Source of the DNA: Macrotis lagotis
Taxonomy: Eukaryota > Chordata > Mammalia > Peramelemorphia > Peramelidae
Direction of reading: 5' to 3'
DNA: 64,000 nucleotides
NCBI RefSeq assembly: GCF_037893015.1
Contig: NC_133666.1
Span: 466,885,642-466,949,641 of the forward strand
Shown here piece after piece: positions 1 to 11,689 of this stretch (position 1 is the stretch's first letter; every line of letters starts with the position of its first letter). Under the pieces are notes generated by a model. The model saw only the letters and a program-made list of their open reading frames with translations. It searched no databases and was not told the DNA's origin. Made by a program: the position numbers and the translations under genes.

Positions 1-343
1 TGCAGGAATGGTTTTTCCTTTGGATGTTGTTTTACACATGAGAAAAATTCACCAGAAGGAATACAAGCTGATTCACAGTCCAGCCTAGTTTTGAAAGACA
101 GGTTATGTGGGAAGATGATAGAGTGCCAGTTTTAAACAGAGACAGACTTTATGAGAACCCACTCAAAAATAATAGCCAAGGCAGGAAAGAAACAGATGTA
201 GTAGAAATTATCACAAGAAAATGAGAACGCATCAAAAAGATAGCAATCTAGAGAAGTCAATTATAGTAGGAAAAACAATATGGAGTAAAATGTCAGATGA
301 TCAAGGCGCCAGCTATAACAAATGTCTATGGTATGCCAGGGTA

Positions 344-598
344 GCTAGGAGGCTCAGTAGGAAGTGCCAACCGTGAAATCAGGACAACTCATATTCCTGA
401 GTTCAAATCTAGCCTTGGACACTTTACTAGCTGGTGCGATCCTGGGCAAGTCATTTAACCCTGTTTACTTCAGTCTCTTCACTTGTAAAATGAGTTGGAG
501 AAAGAAATAGTAAACCACTCTAGTATCTTCATCAAGAAAATCCTAAATGGGGTCACTGGGAGTCAGACATAACTGAAAAATATCTGAGCAACAACAAA
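344..598 (+). repeat. CORE-SINE with RTE-like tail (MAR1/MIR-like)
   Basis: A diverged SINE of about 250 bp. The head contains a 'GAGTTCAAATCTAGCC' box B-like stretch, then the CORE motif 'CTGGGCAAGTCATTTAACC', then the 'TAAAATGAGTTGGAGAAAG' block. The tail reads 'AATGGGGTCACTGGGAGTC', which resembles the 3' end of BovB/RTE LINEs. It ends in an ACAACAA run. Family naming is from memory of marsupial repeats; the structure is directly visible. Confidence 0.75.
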
Positions 599-930
599 TG
601 TGTACCAGACACTATCTGGGTGATACAAAGACAAATATTACAGCCACTACTGGAAAGAGTGGCCAAGAAATCAGTACCTAAAGAAGGAAGTTCTCCATGA
701 GAGGCAGAAATGGAAGGAGTGATAAAGGAAAATGTTGAATCTGGATAGATCAAGAGTGGGACATGCAGGAGGAAGGGTTGGAAGAAATGAGGGTGAGGAA
801 GTTTGAGGAGAGAATGAGGAATGGGCAACTGGGTTTGATTTCAGTTGTTAGGGTTTTGGAGTCTAAAGAAGAAAAGAGTGAGAAAGCTGGGGTATACTAA
901 CCAGTGAGGAAACAAAAACAAAAACAAAAA
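599..930. other. Unique AT-rich sequence
   Basis: No gene or recognisable repeat seen. The stretch is purine-rich on the plus strand, so the open frame on the minus strand is a composition effect and not a gene. Confidence 0.5.
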
Positions 931-1096
931 GGGGGCAGCTAGGTGGCGTAGTGGATAAAGCACCAGCCCTGGAGTCAGGAGTACCTGGGTTCAAATTCGG
1001 TCTCAGACACTTAATAATTACCTAGCTGTGTGGCCTTGGACAAGCCACTTAACCCCGTTTGCCTTGCAAAAACCTAAAAACAAAAACAAAAACTAG
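931..1096 (+). repeat. WSINE1-like SINE
   Basis: Near-complete copy. It starts GGGGGCAGCTAGGTGGCG, continues through the box B-like 'GGGTTCAAATTCGG' and CORE 'CTAGCTGTGTGGCCTTGG', and ends 'CCTTGCAAAAACCTAAAA'. The 10-bp CCAGTGAGGA occurs at 901-910 and 1097-1106 and is the likely target-site duplication, although an A-rich stretch (911-930) lies between the 5' copy and the SINE head. Confidence 0.9.
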
Positions 1097-1106
1097 CCAG
1101 TGAGGA

Positions 1107-1714
1107 ATGAATTCCAGGAAGAGTGCCAGTGGTTGGAGAGATGTCTATTGAGGGAAGCAGGTGGTGAGACTGCTCAAGGTCCTCCTTCTAGGAGACTTCA
1201 GGAGACCTCACAGAAGACAGGAGCAGATGAAAGCATCCAGTCAGAAGGTAAGTGCTAACAGTGGAAGGTATAGTCTTGAGCATTGCAGAAGACCTTATAG
1301 TTCAGAGCCAGAGGGAGATGGCCTGGATCTGGGACTGACATGTGGCTCTCTTAATAAGAAAATTTCCAATTCTATAAGCAATGATAATGCTAGGTTATCA
1401 GAACAAACAAAAGTTGATAATAAAACACACTTGACAGAAGAGTTTCTTCTACTTTGGAAAAGAGTCTCACAAATAGAGGTTACCACTATAGTTACAATAG
1501 ATGATAAGTAATAATGATATTTTTAGTTTTGTGACTAATGTAATGATTACTTCTTATATACTATAATGACAAGCTTGATCCATTACTCATTTTCAACAGG
1601 TAGAACCTCAGACTGAGATGAGTCATAGCAGTCAAAATATTGTACCAGCTAATGAATAGAAAGGCCTCTAGAAAATGACCATAATTCTTGAGAACATGGT
1701 ATATAATTATTGTT
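1107..1714. other. Unique sequence
   Basis: No recognisable gene or repeat. A 116-residue open frame (1161-1511) has no domain I recognise and no splice or promoter context; I treat it as chance. Confidence 0.45.
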
Positions 1715-1990
1715 TGAAAAACTAAGGATGTTTATCCTGGAGAAAAGAAGACTTGGGAGGTAGAGAGATGCATGAGAACTGTCTACAAATACTTGTAAAG
1801 CTGTCATGTGGAAGGAGGATTAGATGTATTCTGTTTGGCACCAGAAAGCAGCAATGGGAGAGACTTTATAGGGGACAGACTTGATACCAAGTCAAGTAAA
1901 AAAGTGTCTTAAGGATTGGTGCAAATCACAATAGTGTGCTGTGTTTATGATGTCAGATCACTGCTAGATAGGCCACTTAATATTCAAAAT
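1715..1990 (+). repeat. CR1/L3-like LINE 3' fragment
   Basis: The run 'TGTCATGTGGAAGGAGGATT', followed by a 'CTGTTTGGCACCAGA' block and 'GGGAGAGACTTTATAGG', matches the typical 3' region of mammalian CR1/L3 elements. It is diverged. Assignment rests on memory of the family. Confidence 0.5.
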
Positions 1991-2439
1991 GAGTATTTGC
2001 ACCCTGGAAATTAGCAAGCTACAAATCATGAATTTATTTATTACTTTATTGATTATCTAAACAAGAAAGTGATATAAATATTAATAAAACAAATTAAATT
2101 TGAAAGTGTTTCATGTGCATATTTTTCTAAACAATGGCATAATAAGTCTTGGTTGCACATATATTGTTTTTTCTCTAGAAAGTCAGTAGATTTCCATTCA
2201 CTAGAGATCTTGAGCCAAAAATTTGAACTTCCTGCTGAAAATTTCATAGAGGGAATTCTCTGTCAAGTAATGGTTTAATTAGAGGGCCTTTGAGGCTCCA
2301 TTAGCTTGAAATTTTGTGATTCTGTATAATACAACAGAGGAAAGAAGAGGAGTGGGGGGGATTACTAAAATTTGTGTAGAAATTAAAAATATGAGAGGCA
2401 AAAGTATGACAGAAATGATCATGTAATTAAGAATTGAAC

Positions 2440-2822
2440 TTGAAAATACCAACAAAATGGATAAATAATGAGTAAAAATTATCAAAAAGATAGAGCACTA
2501 AAAGAATCAAAATCAGAAATGAGTAAAGAGATCTCAAAATTTACTAAAGTAATTAAGAAAAATATTATTAACTTTATGAGATTAAATTTGAGAAAGTATG
2601 TGATTTGGATTAATAAATGCAAAAATACAGAATACCCCAAATGACAAAAAGGAAAACAGATTTAAATAAACCAGTTTCAGGCAAGAAATCCGACAAGCCA
2701 TTCAAAAACTATCATATTTAAAAAAAAAAAACACCAAACACCTAGACCAAATAGATTCTTAAAAAGGGTTTCCAATCTTCAAAGAACTTCTAAATTCAGA
2801 CAGGTTCTAAATATGGAGAAAG
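2440..2822 (+). repeat. L1 ORF2 fragment (decayed)
   Basis: Frame-shifted translation on the plus strand gives pieces resembling the L1 ORF2 stretch just before the reverse transcriptase, including 'RQEIRQAIQKLSYLK' and 'HLDQIDSKKGF' in place of the usual 'KSPGPDGF'. Several stops and frameshifts are present. Confidence 0.5.
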
Positions 2823-2832
2823 ATGATGGCAT

Positions 2833-3054
2833 GCTATTCATTTTTTCTTTTTAAAAATAGTTTTGCTGATAATTCTGTTATTTACACAACCAGAATTTCT
2901 CTCAGTATCCTTCCACTTCAATCTCCCAATCTGCCATCCTCAATATCAACTAAGTTTTTTAAAAGAAAAGAAAATAACAAAAGACCAAAAAATCAACAAA
3001 ACCAATCAACACATTAAAAAAAAGGAAACAATGTCCTATAATGATAAACAAGTC
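2833..3054 (-). repeat. L1-type 3' UTR fragment
   Basis: Plus-strand sequence runs from a T-rich start through 'TACACAACCAGAATTTCTCT' and 'CAACAAAACCAATCAACACA', a pattern I associate with the antisense of a marsupial L1 3' UTR. Confidence 0.4.
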
Positions 3055-3057
3055 AAT

Positions 3058-3304
3058 TAGGAGGTATAGTGGATAAAGTGCCAGACCTAGAATAAGGAAA
3101 ACCTGAATTCAAAATCTGAACTCAGACACTTATTAGCTATTTAATAACCCCAGGCAAGTTACTTGATCCTGTTTGCCTCAGTTTCCTCATCTGTAAAATG
3201 AGCTGAAGAAGAAAATGACAAACCACTCCTGTATCTTTGCTGAGAAAACCCCAAGTGAACTCAGAAAACTTGGACATTACTGAAAACAATGCAACAATAA
3301 AAAT
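3058..3304 (+). repeat. CORE-SINE with RTE-like tail
   Basis: The head resembles a tRNA-type SINE ('ATAGTGGATAAAGTGCCAGA'). It is followed by the CORE segment, 'CAGTTTCCTCATCTGTAAAA' and a 'AAACCACTCCTGTATCTTTG' block. The tail ends in CAACAATAAAA. About 245 bp, diverged. Confidence 0.75.
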
Positions 3305-4035
3305 GGTGAACATAGTACTTCTTCAAAGAAATGTTATGGAGGTATTTGCCAAATTGCTTCTTTGGAACCAAGCTTGTTCTTTGTCATTTTTATTTTGGTC
3401 TACTTTGCCTGATGGTAAGATCTACTGCTTTTTTTAATTTAAAAATTTTATTCAGTCCCTCATTTTTTAGTTTATGTTTTACTTTCATTTTTAGGTGAAT
3501 TATGAGTAAATAACAGTTCATGGGATTTTGTTTTCTCATCCAATCTGTTCCTTTTGTTTTATTATATAATTTAGTTCACTTGCATTTAAAGTTCTGTGGG
3601 CTAAGCATTTACTTTCCTCCATTTGTCTCTAATACAATTTGTTGTTGTTGTTATTTCCCTTATTTATTAAAGACAAGACTTTGTCTTCAATTATTTTTCC
3701 TTAATCTTCTGTCAATCTTATCCCCACAATCTTTCTTCTCCTCATTAGCACACCACCCCCATTTGTCACCCCTTTCCCTACTTTTGAGATTTTGCTTTAT
3801 TGATTCTTTTTTCTTTCTACTTTTATCTAATTCTTCTCTTTTTATTGTTTCTGTTAAGTAATTCAGTAAAAATTGCCTACTTCTCTTCAACTTCTTTTGA
3901 TCATTTTTTATTTTTACACTTTTTATTTTAAAAAGGACACATTTCTCTCATTCTCATTGCTTCTCCTTAATTTACATCTATTTTAATCTTTTATTCCTTG
4001 TTTTGTGGTCTTTATACTTATTCAGGAGCATCTAA

Positions 4036-4425
4036 ATGTACAATGAGTCTTCCAGTCAGGAAGACTTATCTTTCTGATTTCAAATCTGGCCTCAGACACT
4101 TTACTAGATGTGTATCTCTGAGGAAGTTCTTAAATCGTATTACCTCAGTTTCCTCATCTGGAAAATGAACTAGAAAAGTATCTTTGTATTCTCCATTATG
4201 TTTGCCAAGAAAGTCCCCGAAGAGGGTCCCTAGGTGGTGCAGTGGATAGAGCACCAGCCCTGGAGTCAGGAGAACCTGAGTTTAAACCCAACCTCAGACA
4301 CTTAATTACCTAGCTGTGTGACCTTAGGCAAGTCACTTAACCCCATTGACTTTAGTATATAAAGTTAAAACAAAAAAGAAAACTCCGAAGAGTTAGACAC
4401 AACTTTAAAATGAATGAACAACTAA
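4036..4425 (+). repeat. CORE-SINE with RTE-like tail, split by a later SINE
   Basis: The left part (4036-4224) has 'CTCAGACACTTTACTAG' and 'CAGTTTCCTCATCTGGAAAA'. The right part (4385-4425) completes the tail with 'GAGTTAGACACAACTTTAAA'. A WSINE1-like copy interrupts it. Confidence 0.75.
4225..4384 (+). repeat. WSINE1-like SINE nested in an older SINE
   Basis: Contains GGTGGTGCAGTGGATAGAG, the CORE 'CTAGCTGTGTGACCTTAGG' and an A-rich end. Direct repeats CCGAAGAG at 4217-4224 and 4385-4392 mark the target-site duplication. Confidence 0.88.
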
Positions 4426-6224
4426 ATTTATTTATTCCTTTTTTAGTCTGCGAATTCCTTGTGAAATTAAAGCTTTTTAAATACCTATTTTGAGTATTCT
4501 TCTAAATAGTTTCTATATTATTTCCTTTTAGATCTTGATCCACAGTCCCCCTTTTTTTCTGTTGTGCCTTAGTTCTACAGGAGATAGAGGAGAAAAATAT
4601 TCCCTCATGATAGAAATTTTCTTGTATCCTGTGTTTACCTTCTGTCCATCTCATGACCATTTTTCTCCACTTGCCATGAAATCTCTCTGAGTCCCTGCCC
4701 TCATGCCCATGCCCATGGATTGCTCCCTGAAGTTCTGAATCTCTTGTGAGGCAAAAAACTAATTTAGAGATAGTTCTTTATAAGCATCAAATTCCTGAAT
4801 ATATAGTGTTATGTCCATTTAAATACTTATCTCCCATTATAAAGTATTTCTGTCCCACCATAGTAGTATTCTTTAGTAGTACCCTTTCCAGTACTGAACC
4901 AAATTTCACTCTTTCTTTCTTGATTTCAATATTTCCCTTTGCCACCTCATCTCTTCATCAGTCTTTTCTTCTTCCTGTTACTAAGAGAGTTATTTTCCCT
5001 TAACCGTTTAAAACTGACTTGATTAGTATATATCACACATTCCCCTCTGTCTTCTTCCTCCTCCTTTCTCTCATTTTATAAGTCCTCTCACAAAAATGAT
5101 AACAATAACAAATCATTTATTCATCTGAAGATTGGGTATCAGTAAGATTTGGTTCATGGAGTTTCAGATCTGCTCTTCTAATTCTATTTAAATTCTATTT
5201 GTATTTCTGTAACCTTGTGTACTTTTAGAAGTAAATCTCTTCATGCTCCATCTGTTCTTTTGATGTCATTGTCACTTTAATGACATGGATGTCATTCTTT
5301 TTTCTCCTTTTATTTCTAGAGTAATTTATTTATTTACCTGTGACTTCCTTGTTAGCTCTATTTGTTTACCTTTCTTGTGTTTCTGTTGTCTGGAGAAAAA
5401 CAAATAATCTGCTCACCTGTGGATTTTTTGGAGAAATATTTGAAATATTTTTATTGAGAGTTTATGTTTAAGCTCAAGTTCTCAAGTTTGTGAATGCCTT
5501 TGCTATTCAGGAGAAAAAAATATCTTATTCCCTTCTGAATGTTCTCTGAGGGTACAGAAGATCTTTCTTCTGTTTATTTGCAGAATTTGCTGTTTGTCAC
5601 TTGAATTGTTAAATTTAACCACTATGTGTCTTGCAGATGTAGTAGTGTGTTTTTATTTTTCTAAAGGCAATATGTGCACTTGTAATTTGTACTTTGTTTT
5701 CTGAGTTCAGAATTCTGGGTAGTTTTCTTATATTATTTCTTGCATTATGGTATTCGAGTTTTTTGATTCATCATGTTCTACTAAAAGACCCATGCTCCTT
5801 AAATTGTATCTGTACACACTGTCTTCTAAATCCACAGGTTTTTCTTGTTATAGAGATATGTTTTCTGCATTTTGTTTTCCTTCTTCCAGATTGTCCTTCA
5901 CTTTTGTGCATTTGTATTTCCAATCAATTGTTATATCTTTTGTTTCCTTGGAGATACTTGCCACTTTAGATTCAAGTTTTTTCTATTCTGTCAATTACTT
6001 GTCCTCTGCAGGGTATACATTCTGCTTTTACAATTCTTTTTTCTTTTGAACTCTTCAGTAATACCCTACTATGGTTCTATGCTTTCTTGGGAATACACAG
6101 GGTCCTCTGCCTCATCAGATGCTGATTCAAGTTCCCTTGTTTTGCATTTCAGAAATGTTTGAATATGTTGTCATAGAGGTCACCTTTCTTCTATTAGTAT
6201 TGTTCCCTATTATCTGCTTATACT

Positions 6225-7084
6225 TGAGATTTTTTTTTCTTTTTCCCTTCTCCTCACTTTCTCTTCAACCCAAGGAGAAGACAAGAAATGCAAAAATTCA
6301 TTACAAATGCAAAATCAGGCAAAGCAATATAACCAGAAAATTAATATAGATATATGGTCATAGTTAGCCAGCATTAATCATGTTTGCTTAGGGAAAGAAA
6401 GCGAAAAAATAGTCTTCAATCTGCACTTGGCATCTATTAGATTTCCATCTAGAGGTAGTTATAATATTTCATCATGAGTTCTTTAGATCTATGAAGGATA
6501 TTTGTGTAGGTTAGAGTTACTAAATCTTTCATAGTTGATTATCTTTACAAAATTACTATTACTGCATATTTTTTCTCCTGGTTCTGCTCATTTCACTCTG
6601 TGTCCATTCATACAATTCTTCCTCAATTTTTCTGAAATCATCCCCTTGATCATTTCTTACATCACAATAATATTATACCACATCAATAACTTACTCAGTC
6701 ATTCCCCAAGTGGTGGGCATCCCCTTAGGTTCTAATTTTTTACCACTACAGAAAAAGCCTATACCTAGAATAGGCTAGTAACAATATTTCTAGGTCAAAA
6801 GTTATGCAGTTTAATAGCTTTGGGGGGATAGTTTCAAATTGTTTTCCAGAATGGTTGGGCTAGTTCACAGCCTCATTAACATTGTATTACTGTGCCCATT
6901 TTCCCATACCCCCTCATCATTTTCTTTTTCTGTCTTCTTATCCAATCTGGTAGATGTGAAGTGGAACTCAGGGTTATTTTATTTTGCATTTCTCTAATTA
7001 TTACTGATTTAAAGCACTTCATTTGATTAATGATAGCTTTGAGTTTTCACTTTGAAATACTTATTTGTGTCCCTGACCACTTTT
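6225..7084 (-). repeat. L1 ORF2 C-terminus and 3' UTR fragment
   Basis: Plus strand begins with a T-run (antisense poly-A) near 6230. It continues through 3' UTR antisense, including 'CTGGTTCTGCTCATTTCACT' near 6580. It then enters the antisense of the ORF2 C-terminal region ('TTTTGCATTTCTCTAATTAT' near 6985). Not coding. Confidence 0.7.
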
Positions 7085-7243
7085 GTTTTTTTTAGATTTT
7101 TTCAAGGCAATTGGGGTTAAGTGGCTTGCCCAAGGCCACACAGCTAGGTAATTATTAAGTGTCTGAGACCAGATTTGAAGCCAGATACTCCTGACTCCAG
7201 GGGCTGGTGCTTTATCCACTGCGCCACCTAGCCGCCCCCCCCA
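7085..7243 (-). repeat. WSINE1-like SINE
   Basis: Reverse-complement copy. It starts with the antisense A-tail and 'GTTAAGTGGCTTGCCCAAGG' and ends 'GCGCCACCTAGCCGCCCC'. Direct repeats ACCACTTTT lie at 7076-7084 and 7244-7252. Confidence 0.9.
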
Positions 7244-7252
7244 ACCACTTTT

Positions 7253-8280
7253 TAAAATTTTTTTGCTTTATTTTTTTCTTAATTATATGTAAAACAATTT
7301 TAATACTCTTTTTTCCAAATTGTCAATTCCAGATTCTCCCCTCTCTCTCCTTCCCCTCCCCCTCTCATTGAGAAGGTAAGCAATTTGACATAGGTTATAC
7401 ATGTATTGCCTTGACCTTTTATCAACTGGAAAATATGCTTGAGATTTTTAACTAAGATTGCTCTCTCCTGAGATCTTTAGTAAATTCAGATGTTTTTCTC
7501 CTTATATTGCCCTCTCCCTCCCTTTCCTACTCTTTCACCTTTCATGATGGAACATGCATTTTACCTTTTATTCCTGCTCTCCTAGAAAATCATCCCTTAT
7601 AACAAAGATTTAAAAAATAATTTTTTTAAAACCTGCAAAAGTTATCAACATATCAAACATCTGATGTTATTTATATATCTTGCTCCACATTTTTGGACCC
7701 TTTCTTCCACAAAAGGAACTTGGAAAAAAGAAGGTGCCTTCTGGTATCTCTTCTTCAGGGACAAATTTGGTTTCATAGTTTCACAATTTCAATTGTTTTA
7801 TAGATGTTCTTTCTATTATAGCACAAGGGCCATACAGCTAGGGAGCTGAGTGACACAGTGGATAGAGAATGAAGATTAGAGTGAGGAAGATCTGAATTCA
7901 AATTTAGCCTGTATGACCCTGAGTAAGTCACTTCAAGCAATCTGGTTCAATTTCTTCATCTAGAAAAAAAGATAGGGAAGCAAATAGCAAACCACTCCAG
8001 TATGTTTGACAAGAAAACTCCAAATAGGATTACAAACAATGATGACCATATATCTATAATGGTTTCATAGTTCTGTTTACTTCACTTTATATCAAATCAC
8101 ATGAGACTTTTCATACTTTACTGTATTTATCATACTCATTTCTTACAGTTCAGAAATTACCATTACCTTCATGTTTCACAATTTGTTTAGTTATTCCCCA
8201 AATGAAATAAAATGTTTAATGTTTTAGTGTATTTCCATATTTGTGCAACTTGCTTGTTACTAAAGACCCAGATTTAAAAA
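7253..8280 (-). repeat. L1 3' UTR fragment, split by a SINE
   Basis: Antisense L1 3' end beginning in a T-rich stretch, with the pyrimidine-rich segment at 7335-7370 that is usual in this UTR. Sequence resumes after the SINE at 7842-8045 with 'TTCTGTTTACTTCACTTTAT'. Confidence 0.6.
7842..8045 (+). repeat. CORE-SINE with RTE-like tail
   Basis: Contains 'GACACAGTGGATAGAGAATG', a weak CORE, 'AAACCACTCCAGTATGTTTG' and 'GAAAACTCCAAATAGGATTA'. Diverged. Confidence 0.7.
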
Positions 8281-8289
8281 AAAAAAAAA

Positions 8290-9138
8290 GAAAATTCTAA
8301 CATTTCAGTTTTTGTCCTTGTGGCTCAGGTCAGATCTCATTATTCTCATTTAAGAAACAGAAACACAAAAGAGGATAAAGGATGTGAGACAGTGTTGACA
8401 GTGAAGTACAGTCTGCCCACAGAATGCTCAGTTGCTTTTTTTCTTTCTTCCAATCATCTTTATGATTGATTGTGTCTAATCTATTGACCTTAGTGGTCCA
8501 AATGACCTCTTAATTCTAAAACCAGGTGATTTTAGAGAAAATACCTTCCTGGTATTTTCAATAATATAAAAGTAGAATTGAATGATTAGAAAACTATCCC
8601 TGCATATGGTTGGGTGGAACTAATTTATTACCACTCTGATTTGTGGAGCCACCAGAGTCACAACACTATATTACCACTAAGTACTCAGACAAGTTTGGGC
8701 TTTGCTAACACCAAGCTTCTTGCCCAAAGCACTTTATACTCCTCCTTTCTGGGAGGAGCCAGGGAATAATAAACACTCTTCCAGCTACTCCTATGTACAA
8801 ATTGTGAAATCCTCCTTTCTCTTGAAAGGCTCTGTTCCAGTCCCAAAAGGCACCCAAGGAACTGGATTTGGAATTCTCCATGTTGACACTCTGTATTTCT
8901 TCCTTGAATTCCTCAATTTTTACTAATCATTGACTACTTAAATATCACACCTCTTTCCCCAAAAACTGTTCGAGAGTATGACCTTAGGTCTTGGTTTCAT
9001 CCACAAGCTAAATTCATGCTTCCTGTACCTGGTATCTTCTGGCTGTGCATCCACTTCTCCCATCTTGCAATGGGATAAAGGAGGAAGGGATGCTAAATAT
9101 AAGTTTCTTTTAAAAATCTTTGGGAACTAGATGCACAG
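8290..9138. other. Unique sequence
   Basis: No gene or clear repeat recognised. Short open frames show no known domain. Confidence 0.45.
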
Positions 9139-9372
9139 GGTGGTTTGATGGTTCAGTGGGAACCTCAAGGCAAAAAAGACCTAAATTCAAATTCAGCCTC
9201 AGAAACTTACTGGCTCTGTGATCTGGGCAAGTCACTCCAACCTGTTTGCCTTGATTTCCTCACCTGTATAAAGAGCTGAAGAAGGAAATGACACACACTC
9301 CAGTATCTTTACCAAGAAAACTCCAAATGGGGCCACAGAGTCAGAAATGAATGGCTGAACACCAACACTAGA
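9139..9372 (+). repeat. CORE-SINE with RTE-like tail
   Basis: Visible landmarks are 'TCAGCCTCAGAAACTTACTG', 'CTGGGCAAGTCACTCCAACC', 'GAAAACTCCAAATGGGGCC' and 'GAGTCAGAAATGAATGGCTG'. Confidence 0.75.
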
Positions 9373-9459
9373 TCTACAGATTTTTGTTGATCTATTAGCC
9401 TTTCTTTCCTGGAGTTTTAGTAAAAACAGACACCACACTCTATCATCACAGGGCATTGA

Positions 9460-9640
9460 GGAAGAAGGGAAACAAGTATTGATTAACCACTGAGTATGTA
9501 ACTAGCACTATGCTAAGTGCTTTACTAATATCTCATTGGATCTGAACAACAATCCTGGGAGGGAGGTGATATTGTTATACTGATTTCACTTTTGAGGAAA
9601 CTGGGGCAAAGAGCCCTGGATCTCAAAGCTGTCTCAGGCT
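9460..9640 (-). repeat. MIR or L2-like remnant
   Basis: Plus strand shows the antisense MIR pattern: 'TAGCACTATGCTAAGTGCTT', then 'TATCTCATTGGATCTGAACA', then 'GAGGAAACTGGGGCAAAGAG'. Confidence 0.65.
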
Positions 9641-9924
9641 CCTCCCAGGTTGGGAAATTCACTTTTCACTAATCTCAATCTCTGCCTTCAGGGTAGTGTT
9701 AGGTAAACACTTAAAGGATTAGGGATTAGTTTCCTCAACTGTTAATTCCTCAGGTTTTGACTTCCTTAAATTTTTTAAGTCTTTTTTTTTGATGGAGAGC
9801 ATTTTGCACATAACTCTTATTTTGGATAGTTTTGAGAGATTGTGAGAATTGGAGAAAGTGTCTAGTCTGTCATCTTTATGATCAATGTGTTCCAGAAGGG
9901 CCCAATTCTTTCTGAGGCAGATAC

Positions 9925-10230
9925 AATTTTGAGAATGAAATATAAGAAAGGTAAGACTCAAAATGAAAATTTCAGGTCAATATCACTAATAATTGACACA
10001 CAAAAATATTTAAAATAAATATTTGCAAACAGAATGCACTGATGTACAAAAAAAATCATATTGTCAATTATGGTTTATATCAGAAATTAAAAGATAGTTC
10101 AATAATAGGGAAACAATTAATATAACTAATTGACACAATTATAACAATAGACATAATTATTCACAAAATTCCTACTTTGATGTCTTTGCATTCTTAGAAA
10201 CTATGCCATAGGAATAAAAACTACAGAAAA
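9925..10230 (+). repeat. L1 ORF2 reverse-transcriptase fragment (decayed)
   Basis: Broken translation gives pieces like 'ISLIIDTQKYLK' and 'IFANRMH', resembling the L1 '[16 protein letters not shown]' region, with stops throughout. By-eye assignment. Confidence 0.4.
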
Positions 10231-10319
10231 TCTACAGTTGACCGCCTGTATTGCAAATGCCATATTCCTTACTCTTCTTCTTGTCTGAATGCTATCCTTA
10301 ACATTTCTAAAACTGTTAT

Positions 10320-10545
10320 ATGTTGTTGGTGTTATTTTTCAATCATATCTGATTCTTCATATCTACATCTGAGGCTTTCTTGTCAAAGATACTGGAGTGG
10401 TTTGTCATTTCCTTCTACAGCTCATTTTTCAAGATGAGAAATTCGAGGGAAAGAGATTGAAGTGACTTGTCCAGGGTCACACAACTAGTAAATTTCTGAG
10501 GTCAGATTTGAATCCAGGTCTGGTTGACATCACATATCTGCCCCA
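10320..10545 (-). repeat. CORE-SINE with RTE-like tail
   Basis: Antisense copy with 'TGTTGTTGGTGTTATTTTTC' (tail), 'ATACTGGAGTGGTTTGTCAT', 'CAGGGTCACACAACTAGTAA' and a box B-like 'TTTGAATCCAGG'. Confidence 0.75.
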
Positions 10546-10643
10546 TATTTAACTATGTTAAGTAGAAATAGTAAAAATGAACATTTCTTCTTTGTGAACT
10601 TCTGTTTTTTCTTCACTGCATGGAATGTTAGCTGTTAATTTCA

Positions 10644-10682
10644 AACACACACACACACACATACACACACACATATATATAT
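10644..10682. repeat. (CA)n/(TA)n microsatellite
   Basis: CA dinucleotide run interrupted by one T, passing into a short TA run. Confidence 0.95.
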
Positions 10683-10689
10683 CTTTATC

Positions 10690-11689
10690 AAATCAAAGAA
10701 AAATACTTTTATCTCTATTCTTTTGAATGTTCTTCATATAAAGAAATGATACATTATTTGCTCTGAGGCAATAAGCCTTGGAAGCTATAATAACAGAATG
10801 ACACTATTTGATGACCTGATCCTAATAAGAAACATTAAATGAGACATAAAACAGCTCAGTGTAATCTCAGAAACATGTTTGCTGTTGTGACAAAAACATC
10901 TAGTATGGAATCCAAGGTCAAGACGGATTTCTTGTAGATTATGAGATTTGCATCAATCTCTGCTTGAAGATGACATTATGGCAGGGTTGGAGGAAGTAGA
11001 GCCATGATATAAATATTACAGTGAGTCCTGGATCATGTAGCTAATCAGAACCAAAATGGTTTAAATAAATAGGTACTGATCAAGTTATGATGGGATGTGA
11101 ATGAGAAGAAACTGCTAGGATCATCCAATACCATATAGAGCTCTATAGAATTGTGGAGATCATGGCAACAACCTCACACTATGCAAAACAAATGGAAAAG
11201 ACCATGTGGGAACAAAGAATCAGCTAACACTTTACTCATGAAAATTGAGACCAACGTCCATAAATGAGGATTCTAAGCTGCAGAGAGATTTTGCTGTATT
11301 GCCTAGTTTATAGGAAGGAGTCTAGAATAGAAAAACTTCCATTACTATCCTAGGCAAGAAGTAGCAGGAATGACTACTGATATTTTTGTAGCTTATTTTT
11401 TCCATCTCTGCTCTGATTAGACATTCTTACTAATCCTAAATTTTAGTTAATCTAGTTTTCTATTAGGATGGTACTAACTAAATAGCTTGACTTGAAGCTG
11501 AGAAGTTTCTACTCTTTGACTTAATAGATGCCACAGTCAAAACAGGATATTAACCACATAATTATGTACCCAAGTTCATGAAGGCTTAGTGTTGTCTGGC
11601 ATACAGCAATATTTCAAAATTTTCAAGTTAATTTATAGATTTATTACATTACTCACCACTTCTCAGTGACATTTCAAAGAAGTAAAATA
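10690..11689. other. Unique sequence
   Basis: About 1 kb without recognisable gene or repeat. Confidence 0.45.

Larger units (their letters stand above)
3330..6224 (-). repeat. Old L1 fragment: ORF1 coiled-coil through start of ORF2
   Basis: The antisense layout parallels the better preserved L1 at 12.5-18.7 kb. Sequence near 5700-5800 aligns by eye with 17620-17690 (ORF1), and 3500-3620 aligns with 15920-16010 (just upstream of the ORF2 endonuclease). No frame is intact; plus-strand open frames here are antisense shadows. It is interrupted by two SINEs at 4036-4425. Confidence 0.6.

Noticed and set aside
931..1000. tRNA-like A and B boxes at the SINE heads, here and in the other copies
   Set aside because: They belong to tRNA-derived SINE promoters; no full cloverleaf tRNA gene is present.
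3520..3861. 113-residue hydrophobic open frame that could pass for a membrane protein
   Set aside because: T-rich antisense of an L1; Phe/Leu-rich translation comes from poly-pyrimidine sequence.
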